Made by a program: the position numbers and the translations under genes
Notes under the pieces: model-generated
Databases searched by the model: none
Told to the model about the DNA's origin: nothing
Seen by the model: the letters and a program-made list of their open reading frames with translations, nothing else
Part shown: positions 5,901 through 12,554 of the stretch, in pieces
Layout: each line of letters begins with the position of its first letter
Position numbering within the stretch: the stretch's first letter is position 1
Assembly: GCA_029939965.1 (NCBI GenBank)
Contig: JAOZRY010000025.1
Coordinates: forward strand, 1-12,554
Length of the DNA stretch: 12,554 bases
Source: Bacteroidales bacterium
GTDB taxonomy: Bacteria; Bacteroidota; Bacteroidia; Bacteroidales; 4484-276
Reading direction: 5' to 3'

Positions 5901-8511
5901 TTACAACCTCAATGAGATGTGTGGTATCAGTGGTAAGCATATTTTTATAATCCCCGCCTTCGGGAACATGAATACCTACAAATCTGTTAGTTGGTGCAAA
6001 AGGCACCGAAAATACATCGGTACTAAAATCGCCACCTTGCTCAAAAACACGGGTAGTAAATACAGCTCTCAGCATTCCAGGGGCATTAGAGTTTACGTAC
6101 ATGTTGATGGGAAAAGAGGCAAAACCATCGTTGTTTAAATGTTCATCGAAAATTGTGTAGTCAGCGGGATAGTAGTATTTGGTCGGGTCGGTAAAAGTGT
6201 ATTCTTTAAAACCTTCAAATTTGTAATTCGATTTCAATAATTTGAGATTCACTTTGGCTTTTAGGTTTGAAGCATCAGCACCATGCAACCACTTTACCTT
6301 CAAATACCCATTTTGATCCGGCTCATCTTTTGCCAAAATCTTATTATTGAAGTCCAGATTAATTTTCAATCGGTTGGGTTTTACTGTTTCAATTTTTATT
6401 GATTTCTCAAAAGTGGCACCACCCACTCTTACCCGTGCCTTCCAGTTACCGGTAGGTGCTTCAGGATGAGTTACAGGACGGAAAGTATAAAAACCGTTCA
6501 TGCCGGTTTTCTTAACTTCTTTCACTGAAAGTTGACCACGTGCGTTGAACAGTTCAAAAATTACCGGTTGATCTTTTGGTAACTTACCAGCCATATCATC
6601 CATTACAAATGTAAGAAACAACGTATCGCCGGGACGCCATACACCCCTCTCACCATAAACCATCCCTTTGATTCCATTATTGATTTTTTCGCCTGAAACA
6701 TCAAAGTTACTTACCGAAAGCGATGAACCATCATCGAGCCTGAGCCAGGATTGCTGCCCATCCTTGCGGACTAATAAAATATACGGAACTTCATCCAGGG
6801 TAATCTCTGCCATACCATCCACTCCAGTATAAACGCTACTTAGTTTTTGCTGCTGGAAATTGTAAAATTCCACATCTGCCATCGAAACCGGTGCTGTGGT
6901 AAGCAGATCAGTTACCGCTACTGTAAACGTGCTATTGTCGGCTGATTTTGCTATTACCCCAAGGTTGGATGCAAGGATGTTTCGCTGGGGAAATTTCTCT
7001 GGGGTATAGTAAGAATCTGTGCATGGATTATCATGATCGCGCCAGTTGTAATTCTCGGGATAATCCCAATAATATTCCAGATTCCCGTCCCAAAACGATT
7101 TTTCTGATTCTGCCATCAGTTGCTGATCTTCAAAATTTTTCAGGTCATTATTTGTAGTAACTCCACAGTTATAAATGGCATATTCCTTTCTGAACGAAAA
7201 CCTCACCCTGTACATGGCGTTGGGATCCTGACCAATCATTCCGGCAAGATCAACCGAAAACGCATTCCATTGTCTCAGGTCTGTATCCGGATTGTCGTCC
7301 AACTTCATCATTTTTCGGTAAACAGGTCTGCCAACACTCCGCAAATAATTCCCACCATGATAATTATTGTCCTGAAAAAACTGCATAATATTTTCAGTAT
7401 AAACTTTGTACACCAATACATCCACAGCTTTCAGGCTCACCGATTTGAACGACAATATCAAGTTGCGCGAATCGGGCACAAGAACACCATTGCCAAGAAT
7501 AACGACAGTGGGTTTCAAAGCTTCCATGGCCACAACATACGATTGCTTTTTATTAAGCACCTTTCCTGACCGGCTTTTTAATGATGCCTCCACCAGTACA
7601 GTTTGCTGGCCTTGTAGTCTTTGTTGTGGATAAATGGTTACAATAGCTCCTTTTCTGGTGAGTTTAAAATCCTCAAAACCTTCTATCCTGATTAGCCCGA
7701 ATAAGTCTTGCGACGGATCAACCGGATCAGAGAAAATTAACCGGATATTTTGCTTGTCGGTATTTTGATCTACATTCACCTGTAACAAGGCAAACTCATT
7801 TATCGAAGGAATCCTGATATCCATACTACCTTTTTTGTTCAGCCCGATTGGATCACCACTCCACACCAGCAAAACAGTATAAGTATTTTCTCTTTCCGGA
7901 ATGTTCCGGAGGGTGTAAATGAATTCCCGTAATCCGTCGGCAATTACCTTTACCTCAATGTTGCCATAGGAAGATGAAGCTGATAAAAGTTTTAATACAT
8001 TTTCGGGGGTCATATTATCGGCAGTAACAATTTTGCCGGTATATTTTTTTAGGGGTTGCTCGTCCATTCCTACGTTTGAAAGCCTTCCGGGAAACACATT
8101 AAAATCTTGTTCGATAACCGAGAATTGAAAATTAAAAGTCTCCAATTCTTTTGGTACCTCAAAGAGCTCACTCAAATTTAATTTCGCAACATATTTTGTT
8201 CCTTGTTTTAGTGGTTGATCCGGTTTGAATTCCACTGTACGTTTATCGATAAGAAATGTCTTTCCTTTGGAGGCAGGCTTGAGTGATATCATTTTTTCGG
8301 GTAGTTCTGTTCCAGGTCTGAATTTTTGAATTTCAGAAACAAAAGTGATGAGGATTGCTGAATTGGACGATACAATCCCGCTGGTGTATCCATTTATGTA
8401 TTTATCGTAGTTAGCCGGATTGCTTCTTGCCTCATCCGCACTGTTGTTCGTGCACGATGTTGCCAAAACTATCATCAGGGAAATCAAAAAACATTGATTA
8501 TTTTTTTTCAT
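2974..8511 (-). CDS. Alpha-2-macroglobulin family lipoprotein with thioester
   Basis: This is a very large envelope protein (1845 residues from the ATG at 8511) of the bacterial alpha-2-macroglobulin family, relatives of E. coli YfhM. These are thought to entrap attacking proteases through a bait region and a reactive thioester. The ORF is open 28 codons further upstream, but the ATG at 8511 begins a textbook lipoprotein signal: MKKN, a hydrophobic core and lipobox A-T-S-Cys20. Mature position +2 is Thr, giving no inner-membrane retention signal by the E. coli rule. The N-terminal third is macroglobulin-type beta domains, with C449 and C497 possibly paired. 'GVWRPGD' (623-629) marks the MG2-type domain, 'VVDEGLLDL' (about 1115-1123) the A2M core, and 'YPYGCLEQ' holds the thioester pair Cys1397 and Gln1400. 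The thioester helical domain follows to about 1700, then a C-terminal MG domain. It is longer than YfhM (about 1650). No pbpC lies beside it. Confidence 0.93.
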   Translation of the reverse strand: MKKNNQCFLISLMIVLATSCTNNSADEARSNPANYDKYINGYTSGIVSSNSAILITFVSEIQKFRPGTELPEKMISLKPASKGKTFLIDKRTVEFKPDQPLKQGTKYVAKLNLSELFEVPKELETFNFQFSVIEQDFNVFPGRLSNVGMDEQPLKKYTGKIVTADNMTPENVLKLLSASSSYGNIEVKVIADGLREFIYTLRNIPERENTYTVLLVWSGDPIGLNKKGSMDIRIPSINEFALLQVNVDQNTDKQNIRLIFSDPVDPSQDLFGLIRIEGFEDFKLTRKGAIVTIYPQQRLQGQQTVLVEASLKSRSGKVLNKKQSYVVAMEALKPTVVILGNGVLVPDSRNLILSFKSVSLKAVDVLVYKVYTENIMQFFQDNNYHGGNYLRSVGRPVYRKMMKLDDNPDTDLRQWNAFSVDLAGMIGQDPNAMYRVRFSFRKEYAIYNCGVTTNNDLKNFEDQQLMAESEKSFWDGNLEYYWDYPENYNWRDHDNPCTDSYYTPEKFPQRNILASNLGVIAKSADNSTFTVAVTDLLTTAPVSMADVEFYNFQQQKLSSVYTGVDGMAEITLDEVPYILLVRKDGQQSWLRLDDGSSLSVSNFDVSGEKINNGIKGMVYGERGVWRPGDTLFLTFVMDDMAGKLPKDQPVIFELFNARGQLSVKEVKKTGMNGFYTFRPVTHPEAPTGNWKARVRVGGATFEKSIKIETVKPNRLKINLDFNNKILAKDEPDQNGYLKVKWLHGADASNLKAKVNLKLLKSNYKFEGFKEYTFTDPTKYYYPADYTIFDEHLNNDGFASFPINMYVNSNAPGMLRAVFTTRVFEQGGDFSTDVFSVPFAPTNRFVGIHVPEGGDYKNMLTTDTTHLIEVVTVNKDGNLVSVNDLNVIIYKISWRWWWSSGDDNLASWTRGEDANVIMQQKFSTKNGKARLSFKIDYPDWGRYFIQVIDTKGGHSTGIPVYVDWPSYINRKDRVNPAGATILSVSTDREKYEPGEKAKISFPGSVNSRALISLENGSEILDYFWVTCTKDENTFEFNITSGMAPNIYVYVTLLQPHANTANDLPIRLYGVVPIAIEDPETILEPIVDAPKEVRPQSSWTVEVKEKTGKPMTYTLAVVDEGLLDLTRYKTPDPWKIFYAREALGVKTWDLFDEVLGAFGGRLQKVLAIGGDQEKTGDEDKKANRFKSVIDFLGPFTLNKNQKASHQLNMPNYVGSVKVMVVAGYNGAWGSTDAIVAVKQPLMILPTAPRIISQEEEFDLPVAIFAMNDKIKKVNIKIESTGPVAVVGQNSNELSFEKAGEKMTYFKLAANKMEGLIKLSVSATSDGETASAQIELDVRNPNLPVSRVETLVLDAGISKTINFEYFGMEGTNSGVVEVSGLPSINLEKNLRYLIQYPYGCLEQITSSAFAQLYLDKLTEMDDNQKQRVSLHIRKAINKITKFQLPDGSLSYWPGRRIVSEWSSIYAGHFLILAGQKGFLIPSKFKNNWLNYEYSKAANFVSYPDSPIHDQGLIQAYRLYVLALAGQPNLSAMNRLRENNNFNATTAWRLASAYLLAGMPEAAEKLTQKIGYTTTEIYQRPGITFGSVLRDRAMILETLIMMDKEEEAFELATKMATEMSTGYLSTQTAAYSLFAMARFADVSGSNQESYFAYTLNNNQQEIRSSVPFYKIEMEESENQIHIKNLGNNKMFITKTISGRPLQGIDENEQKNLQMVVRFQSIDGKEIEISNLKQGTDFDAVVKITNPGMLGNYKNLALSQIFPSGWEILNIRYSESENTENNGNFDYRDIRDDRVLTFFNLQSYKSVTFKVSLNAAYTGKFFMPGVSCEAMYDNTIYARHKGKWVNVVRK

Positions 8512-8536
8512 TGCGATTTTAATTAGGTTATGTTTG
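8506..8536 (+). promoter_or_regulatory. Possible promoter for the NUDIX gene
   Basis: TATGTTTG (8529-8536) matches the Bacteroidota -7 pattern TAnnTTTG exactly, with TTTC (8506-8509), one mismatch from TTTG, 19 bases upstream. It faces the NUDIX gene and would give a leader of about 105 bases. Its -33 part overlaps the first codons of the divergent macroglobulin gene. No equally good match was found facing the macroglobulin gene. Between here and 8650 the gap also holds the AT-only palindrome AATATTTAAATATT (8574-8587). Confidence 0.3.
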
Positions 8537-8650
8537 TGTAGTTTGATGATAAAAAGAAATTGAAATCCAATCAAATATTTAAATATTGAGCACACTAAAG
8601 TATAGATTATTTCGCATCATAGTTATAAAGAAAGAAAATACCTTCCGGAT

Positions 8651-9121
8651 ATGTCAGATAATAAAATAATGCACTTTAATATCAGGGTTTATGGAATTGC
8701 CATAAACGAAGAAAATAGAATTTTACTTACGGATGAGTATCGCCTTGGGAGGCGTATGACCAAATTTCCGGGTGGCGGATTGGAATTTGGTGAGGGAACG
8801 CTCGACTGTTTAAAGCGGGAATGTATGGAGGAATTCGCACAGGAAATTGATATTCTCAAACATTTTTACACCACCGATTATTTTCAACCGACTCACCTCA
8901 TAGAAGAACCACAACAACTCATAAGTATCTACTACATGATAAAGCTCAAAAACCCCGATATACTGGTTACTACAACCCGGAAATTTGATTTTGAAGATAA
9001 GGATGGCGCACAAACTTTTAGATGGGTTAATTTAAAAGACCTCAGAGAAGATGAATTAACCTTTCCGATTGACAGAAAAGTTATGGGTATGGTGAAGGAA
9101 GACAGAGAGTTGAAGATTTAA
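8651..9121 (+). CDS. NUDIX hydrolase domain protein
   Basis: This 156-residue protein is a single NUDIX domain, the family that hydrolyses nucleoside diphosphates linked to another moiety, using metal held by glutamates of the NUDIX box. The box (G-x5-E-x7-R-E-U-x-E-E-x-G-U) starts at G42: E48, R56, E57, E60 and E61 are all present, so the metal-binding and catalytic glutamates are intact. The last conserved positions are changed: the hydrophobic U is Cys58, the Gly is Ala63 and the final U is Gln64. It begins with 'FNIRVYGIAINEENRILLTDEYR', typical of the first strands, and ends with 'FRWVNLKDL'. An alternative ATG six codons downstream (8669) is equally possible because the domain begins after it. 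It is divergent from the macroglobulin gene and stands alone. Substrate cannot be told from sequence. Confidence 0.88.
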   Translation: MSDNKIMHFNIRVYGIAINEENRILLTDEYRLGRRMTKFPGGGLEFGEGTLDCLKRECMEEFAQEIDILKHFYTTDYFQPTHLIEEPQQLISIYYMIKLKNPDILVTTTRKFDFEDKDGAQTFRWVNLKDLREDELTFPIDRKVMGMVKEDRELKI

Positions 9122-9333
9122 ACAAAGGGCTTACACAAATCCATAAATTTATGACATTAGTTTGCGATAAGGCAAACATTATGAATTCTAAATTACAAGC
9201 TCTCCCACTATTTTTCATATCATTGCAATAATTTTTTTAAATGAATTTTATTATAAATCGGAATTGACAATTTTGTAAAAAGATTGTTTAATCGTTTGAT
9301 TTAATTTAAAGCACCAATAAATCCCATAGGGGA
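9122..9333. other. Intergenic region between NUDIX gene and uvrA
   Basis: This is 212 bases of AT-rich DNA. A 6-bp hairpin, GTTTGC (9160-9165) with GCAAAC (9172-9177) around a 6-base loop, lies 40 bases past the NUDIX stop but lacks an adjoining T-run, so it is at best a weak terminator. A 12-base palindrome CATAAATTTATG spans 9142-9153. Ahead of uvrA there is TTTG (9272-9275) and ATCGTTTG (9291-9298), but the 15-base spacing and missing TA make it a poor promoter match. I see no SOS-type operator that I can defend. AGGGG (9328-9332) is only one base from the uvrA ATG, too close for a normal Shine-Dalgarno. Confidence 0.4.
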
Positions 9334-12228
9334 ATGAATCAGGATCAAAAAATACTATCGAAAGATGCAACTACCCAAGTTGCTGATGATGCAATTGTAG
9401 AAGTTGATAAACTGGAAGTTTTCGGAGCACGTGTTCACAACCTTCAAAATATTGACGTTAAGTTACCACGCAACAAACTTGTGGTAATAACAGGGCTTAG
9501 TGGGAGCGGGAAATCGTCGTTGGCATTCGATACGATTTATGCCGAAGGACAACGCCGTTACATGGAAACTTTCTCAGCTTATTCGCGGCAATTCATCGGC
9601 AACATGGAACGCCCGGATGTGGATAAGATCGATGGCCTCAGTCCGGTTATCTCTATTGAGCAAAAAACTGTAAATAAAAACCCACGTTCAACAGTTGGCA
9701 CCATCACCGAAGTTTACGATTTCCTGCGATTGTTGTACGCCCGTGTTGGTGAAGCCTACTCCTGGGAATCGGGCGAAAAAATGGTGCGCTACACCGAAAA
9801 TCAAATCATTGGTCTGATTGCCGAAAAATATGAAGGCAAAGCTATTAATATATTGTCGCCTGTGGTTAGAGCCCGGAAGGGTCATTATCGTGAAATGTTT
9901 GAACAGATTAGAAAACAAGGTTATCTGAAAGTAAGGGTAGATAGTGAAATCAGGGATTTGACTTTTGGAATGAAGGTTGACCGCTACAAAACCCACGATA
10001 TCGAAATTATTGTTGACAGGCTAAGGGTTGACTCCGAAAACCCGGAACGACTCACCAAATCGGTGCAAACAGCTTTAAAGGTTGGTAAAGGTGTTTTAAT
10101 GATTAATGATCCTGCTATGGATGAGGTAAGGCATTACAGCAAGTTGCTGATGTGCCCTACCACAGGTATTTCGTACGATGAGCCGGAGCCCAACACATTT
10201 TCATTCAACTCGCCTTATGGAGCCTGCAATAATTGTAATGGCCTGGGAGAGGTATCAGAAATCGACCTCTCAAAAGTGATACCCGATGATAAGAAAAGCA
10301 TCCGTACGGGTGGGCTTACTCCCTTGGGAGTACATAAAAATAATTGGGTATTTAAGCAGATCGAGGCCATTGGCAAAAAGTACAATTTTACTTTAGACAC
10401 ACGCATCAGGAATATTTCAAAGGAGGGCATGGCTACGATTCTTTATGGCTCAAACGAAGTAATACATATAAAGAACGATTACCTCGGCGTTACATCATCT
10501 TACGCTCTCAACTTTGAAGGCATTATCAATTTTATTCAAAATCAGAATGATGAAAGTGCATCAAGATCCATTAAAAAATGGGTAGGTGGATTTATGAATA
10601 ATATCTCCTGCCCCGAATGTAAAGGGTCAAGATTGAAGAAAGAATCATTACATTTTAAAATTCTTGATAAAAATATTGCTGAACTGTCCGGCATGGATTT
10701 GATAGAACTTAGGGAATGGATAAATCAGATTCCTGAAAAGCTAAATGAACGACAGCTAAAAATTGCCCGTGAAATTGTTCGCGAAATCAGTACCAGGATT
10801 AGCTTCTTGCTGGAGGTGGGTCTCGACTATATAACCCTCAACCGGCCTTCGCGAAGTTTATCAGGGGGAGAATCGCAGCGCATCAGGCTTGCCACACAAA
10901 TTGGATCGCAGCTCACAGGTGTACTTTATATTTTGGATGAGCCCAGCATTGGGTTACATCAACGCGATAATCAGCGTTTGATTCAGGCATTGAAAGAATT
11001 GAGGGATGTCGGAAATTCTGTTATTGTGGTGGAACACGACAAAGAGATGATTGTTTCGTGTGATTATATTATTGATATTGGGCCTGGTGCGGGACGAAAG
11101 GGTGGTAAAATTGTAGGCCAGGGTGCGCCAGGTGATATGATGGGATGCAAGACGATTACCTGCCAGTATTTGAGCGGCGAAAAAGAAATTTCTGTTCCCG
11201 AAATCAGACGACCCGGAAATGGGAAAAATATTGAGCTGAAGGGAGCAAATGGAAATAATCTGAAGGATGTTAATATTAAAATCCCATTGGGTAAACTGGT
11301 TTGCATAACCGGTGTATCGGGGAGCGGAAAGTCATCATTAATCAACGAAACCCTATACCCCATTCTTAGTACACATTTTTACAGATCAGAGAAAAAAGCA
11401 CTACCATACAAATCTATCAAGGGTCTTGAAAATATTGATAAAGTTATCGAAATTGATCAGTCGCCCATTGGCAGAACTCCCCGGTCGAACCCGGCTACTT
11501 ATACAAAGGTTTTTGATGAGATCAGGAAATTGTTTGGCTCACTGCCCGAATCGCAGATAAGGGGTTATAAGCCGGGGCGTTTTTCGTTTAATGTAAAAGG
11601 TGGTCGCTGCGAAACGTGCAAAGGTGCCGGCGTAAAAGTGATCGAAATGAACTTTCTTCCCGATGTTCATGTACCCTGCGAAGATTGCTATAGTCTGCGA
11701 TACAATCGCGAAACTCTCGAGGTTCGGTTCAAAGGAAAATCCATCAACGATGTACTAACCATGACCATCAATCAGGCGGTGGAGTTTTTCGAAAACATTC
11801 CCTCAATCATTCAAAAAATCAGAACGCTGAAAGATGTCGGGCTGGGGTATATTACCCTCGGACAACAATCCACCACTCTTTCGGGCGGAGAGGCGCAACG
11901 GGTAAAGCTTGCTGCCGAACTTTCGAAACGTGATACCGGCAATACGCTATACATACTGGATGAACCTACAACCGGACTTCACTTTGAAGACGTAAAAGTG
12001 TTGTTAGAGGTATTGAATAAGTTGGTTGATAAAGGAAACTCCGTTCTTATCATCGAACATAATATGGATGTAATAAAAGTTGCCGATTATATTGTGGACA
12101 TTGGGCCGGAAGGTGGTATTCGTGGTGGAAAGATTATTAATACAGGAACACCCGAAGAAATCGTGAAAAATAAAAAAGGCTTTACTGCCGAATTTTTAAA
12201 ACATGAACTCAACGGATCAGTTGGTTAA
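9334..12228 (+). CDS. uvrA: Excinuclease ABC subunit A (UvrA)
   Basis: UvrA is the ATP-driven damage-recognition subunit of nucleotide excision repair; it loads UvrB onto lesions. At 964 residues it is full length. First ATPase half: Walker A G54-LSGSGKSS, signature S508-LSGGESQR and Walker B ILDEP (533-537). Second half: Walker A G660-VSGSGKSS, signature L849-SGGEAQR and Walker B ILDEP (874-878). The UvrB-binding insert is present (about 140-255, with 'FEQIRKQGYLKVRVD'), which separates it from the UvrA2-type paralogues that lack it. One zinc module is C298/C301 with C426/C429, the other C759/C762 with C782/C785. In the latter, the usual G after the second CxxC is absent (CEDCYSLRYN). The first 22 residues before 'VDKLEVFGARVHNL' are a non-conserved extension; no other ATG occurs before residue 77. 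The stop abuts the stop of the converging downstream gene. Confidence 0.97.
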   Translation: MNQDQKILSKDATTQVADDAIVEVDKLEVFGARVHNLQNIDVKLPRNKLVVITGLSGSGKSSLAFDTIYAEGQRRYMETFSAYSRQFIGNMERPDVDKIDGLSPVISIEQKTVNKNPRSTVGTITEVYDFLRLLYARVGEAYSWESGEKMVRYTENQIIGLIAEKYEGKAINILSPVVRARKGHYREMFEQIRKQGYLKVRVDSEIRDLTFGMKVDRYKTHDIEIIVDRLRVDSENPERLTKSVQTALKVGKGVLMINDPAMDEVRHYSKLLMCPTTGISYDEPEPNTFSFNSPYGACNNCNGLGEVSEIDLSKVIPDDKKSIRTGGLTPLGVHKNNWVFKQIEAIGKKYNFTLDTRIRNISKEGMATILYGSNEVIHIKNDYLGVTSSYALNFEGIINFIQNQNDESASRSIKKWVGGFMNNISCPECKGSRLKKESLHFKILDKNIAELSGMDLIELREWINQIPEKLNERQLKIAREIVREISTRISFLLEVGLDYITLNRPSRSLSGGESQRIRLATQIGSQLTGVLYILDEPSIGLHQRDNQRLIQALKELRDVGNSVIVVEHDKEMIVSCDYIIDIGPGAGRKGGKIVGQGAPGDMMGCKTITCQYLSGEKEISVPEIRRPGNGKNIELKGANGNNLKDVNIKIPLGKLVCITGVSGSGKSSLINETLYPILSTHFYRSEKKALPYKSIKGLENIDKVIEIDQSPIGRTPRSNPATYTKVFDEIRKLFGSLPESQIRGYKPGRFSFNVKGGRCETCKGAGVKVIEMNFLPDVHVPCEDCYSLRYNRETLEVRFKGKSINDVLTMTINQAVEFFENIPSIIQKIRTLKDVGLGYITLGQQSTTLSGGEAQRVKLAAELSKRDTGNTLYILDEPTTGLHFEDVKVLLEVLNKLVDKGNSVLIIEHNMDVIKVADYIVDIGPEGGIRGGKIINTGTPEEIVKNKKGFTAEFLKHELNGSVG

Positions 12229-12489
12229 TTAATGCTTTTTTCTGTACCATTTTTTGGGTTTTGGTATTTCATTGCAAACTATTTCAATTCCCCTGTTGTG
12301 CAAAACATTCTCAATTAAGTTTTTAGGACAATCGAACAAGATTGCCAAATCCTCCAATGGAACTCCTTTTAAATAGTTGTTTTGAATTTTCTCTTTGTCA
12401 ATTTCCAATAAACTTTGTTGTGTACTCAATTGATGTTTTGGCACTAATTTAAGATAATGTTGGAGTACTTCAATTATATCGGATAACAC
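12229..12489 (-). CDS. Small putative helix-turn-helix protein
   Basis: This 86-residue ORF of unknown family converges on uvrA with no base between the two stop codons. Residues about 31-67 (from 'DKEKIQNNYLKG' through 'EDLAILFDCPKNLIENVLHNRGI') read like a helix-turn-helix of the type found in Sigma-70 region 4 and transposase-like domains: a helix, a short turn after 'FDCP', then a second helix. The tail (77-86, KPKKWYRKKH) is strongly basic, which also suits nucleic-acid binding. There is no ATG in frame: translation would have to begin at the GTG at 12489, since an in-frame TGA lies ten codons upstream; a later GTG at codon 16 is also possible. Codon composition is coherent to the end, so I think it is real. 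Only 65 bases precede it in the window, and no clear promoter is visible there. DNA binding is an inference. Confidence 0.6.
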   Translation of the reverse strand: MLSDIIEVLQHYLKLVPKHQLSTQQSLLEIDKEKIQNNYLKGVPLEDLAILFDCPKNLIENVLHNRGIEIVCNEIPKPKKWYRKKH

Positions 12490-12554
12490 CGAAGGATTAA
12501 TTTGTTTATTGATTCTTCAAACAATAAGAAATTCCTTCCCAAAATACCTGAAAA

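Noticed and set aside
7120..7569. Rightward 149-codon ORF inside the macroglobulin gene
   Set aside because: It is the antisense shadow of a coherent lipoprotein coding sequence; no domain pattern is visible.
8501..8508. T8 run at the macroglobulin start as a phase-variation switch
   Set aside because: It simply encodes the lysine-rich start (MKKN) of a lipoprotein signal in an AT-rich genome; eight bases is short for phase variation and no second sign supports it.
9160..9177. Hairpin as terminator of the NUDIX gene
   Set aside because: The stem is only 6 bp and no T-run follows within the usual distance.
9151..9231. Rightward 26-codon ORF between the NUDIX gene and uvrA
   Set aside because: It starts at ATG and its second half resembles a signal-peptide fragment, but it is too short to support and spans the 9160-9177 hairpin.
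9328..9333. AGGGG as a Shine-Dalgarno for uvrA
   Set aside because: Only one base separates it from the ATG, whereas a working Shine-Dalgarno needs several, and Bacteroidota genes generally do without one.

Overview
The window looks like a stretch of a Bacteroidota chromosome, probably class Bacteroidia. The DNA is AT-rich. The proteins include a DUF1573 exported protein, a very large lipoprotein of the bacterial alpha-2-macroglobulin family in its Bacteroidota form, and a two-component pair with no recognisable Shine-Dalgarno sequences. Several upstream regions carry sequences close to the Bacteroidota promoter pattern TTTG-N17-23-TAnnTTTG. The assignment rests on protein style and promoter pattern, not on a marker gene.

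Layout from left to right. Bases 1-222 are non-coding: a short heptamer repeat, a perfect 8-bp hairpin, a possible leftward promoter for a gene beyond the left edge, and a good intrinsic terminator. That terminator ends the leftward DUF1573 gene (651-223). A 345-base divergent gap (652-996) follows, holding the likely DUF1573 promoter and a nested inverted repeat (861-908). Next comes a rightward, translationally coupled sensor kinase and OmpR/PhoB-type response regulator (997-2969). It converges, with only 4 bases between stop codons, on the leftward 1845-residue alpha-2-macroglobulin lipoprotein gene (8511-2974). A 139-base divergent gap separates that from a rightward NUDIX hydrolase (8651-9121). 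After a 212-base gap comes uvrA (9334-12228), which abuts head-on, with no base between the stop codons, a small leftward gene for a putative helix-turn-helix protein (12489-12229).

The genes do not form one pathway. The kinase and regulator form a signalling unit. The macroglobulin is an envelope protein with an intact thioester motif, thought in other bacteria to trap foreign proteases; its usual partner pbpC is not beside it. UvrA is the damage sensor of nucleotide excision repair, and the NUDIX protein may be a housecleaning hydrolase. I see no mobile element, CRISPR array, tRNA, rRNA, phage gene or defence island. The window is mostly ordinary core-type sequence. The items most worth a second look are the nested inverted repeat upstream of the kinase, the macroglobulin without an adjacent pbpC, a paired-cysteine kinase sensor domain, an altered zinc knuckle in UvrA, and the ATG-less small HTH-like gene.
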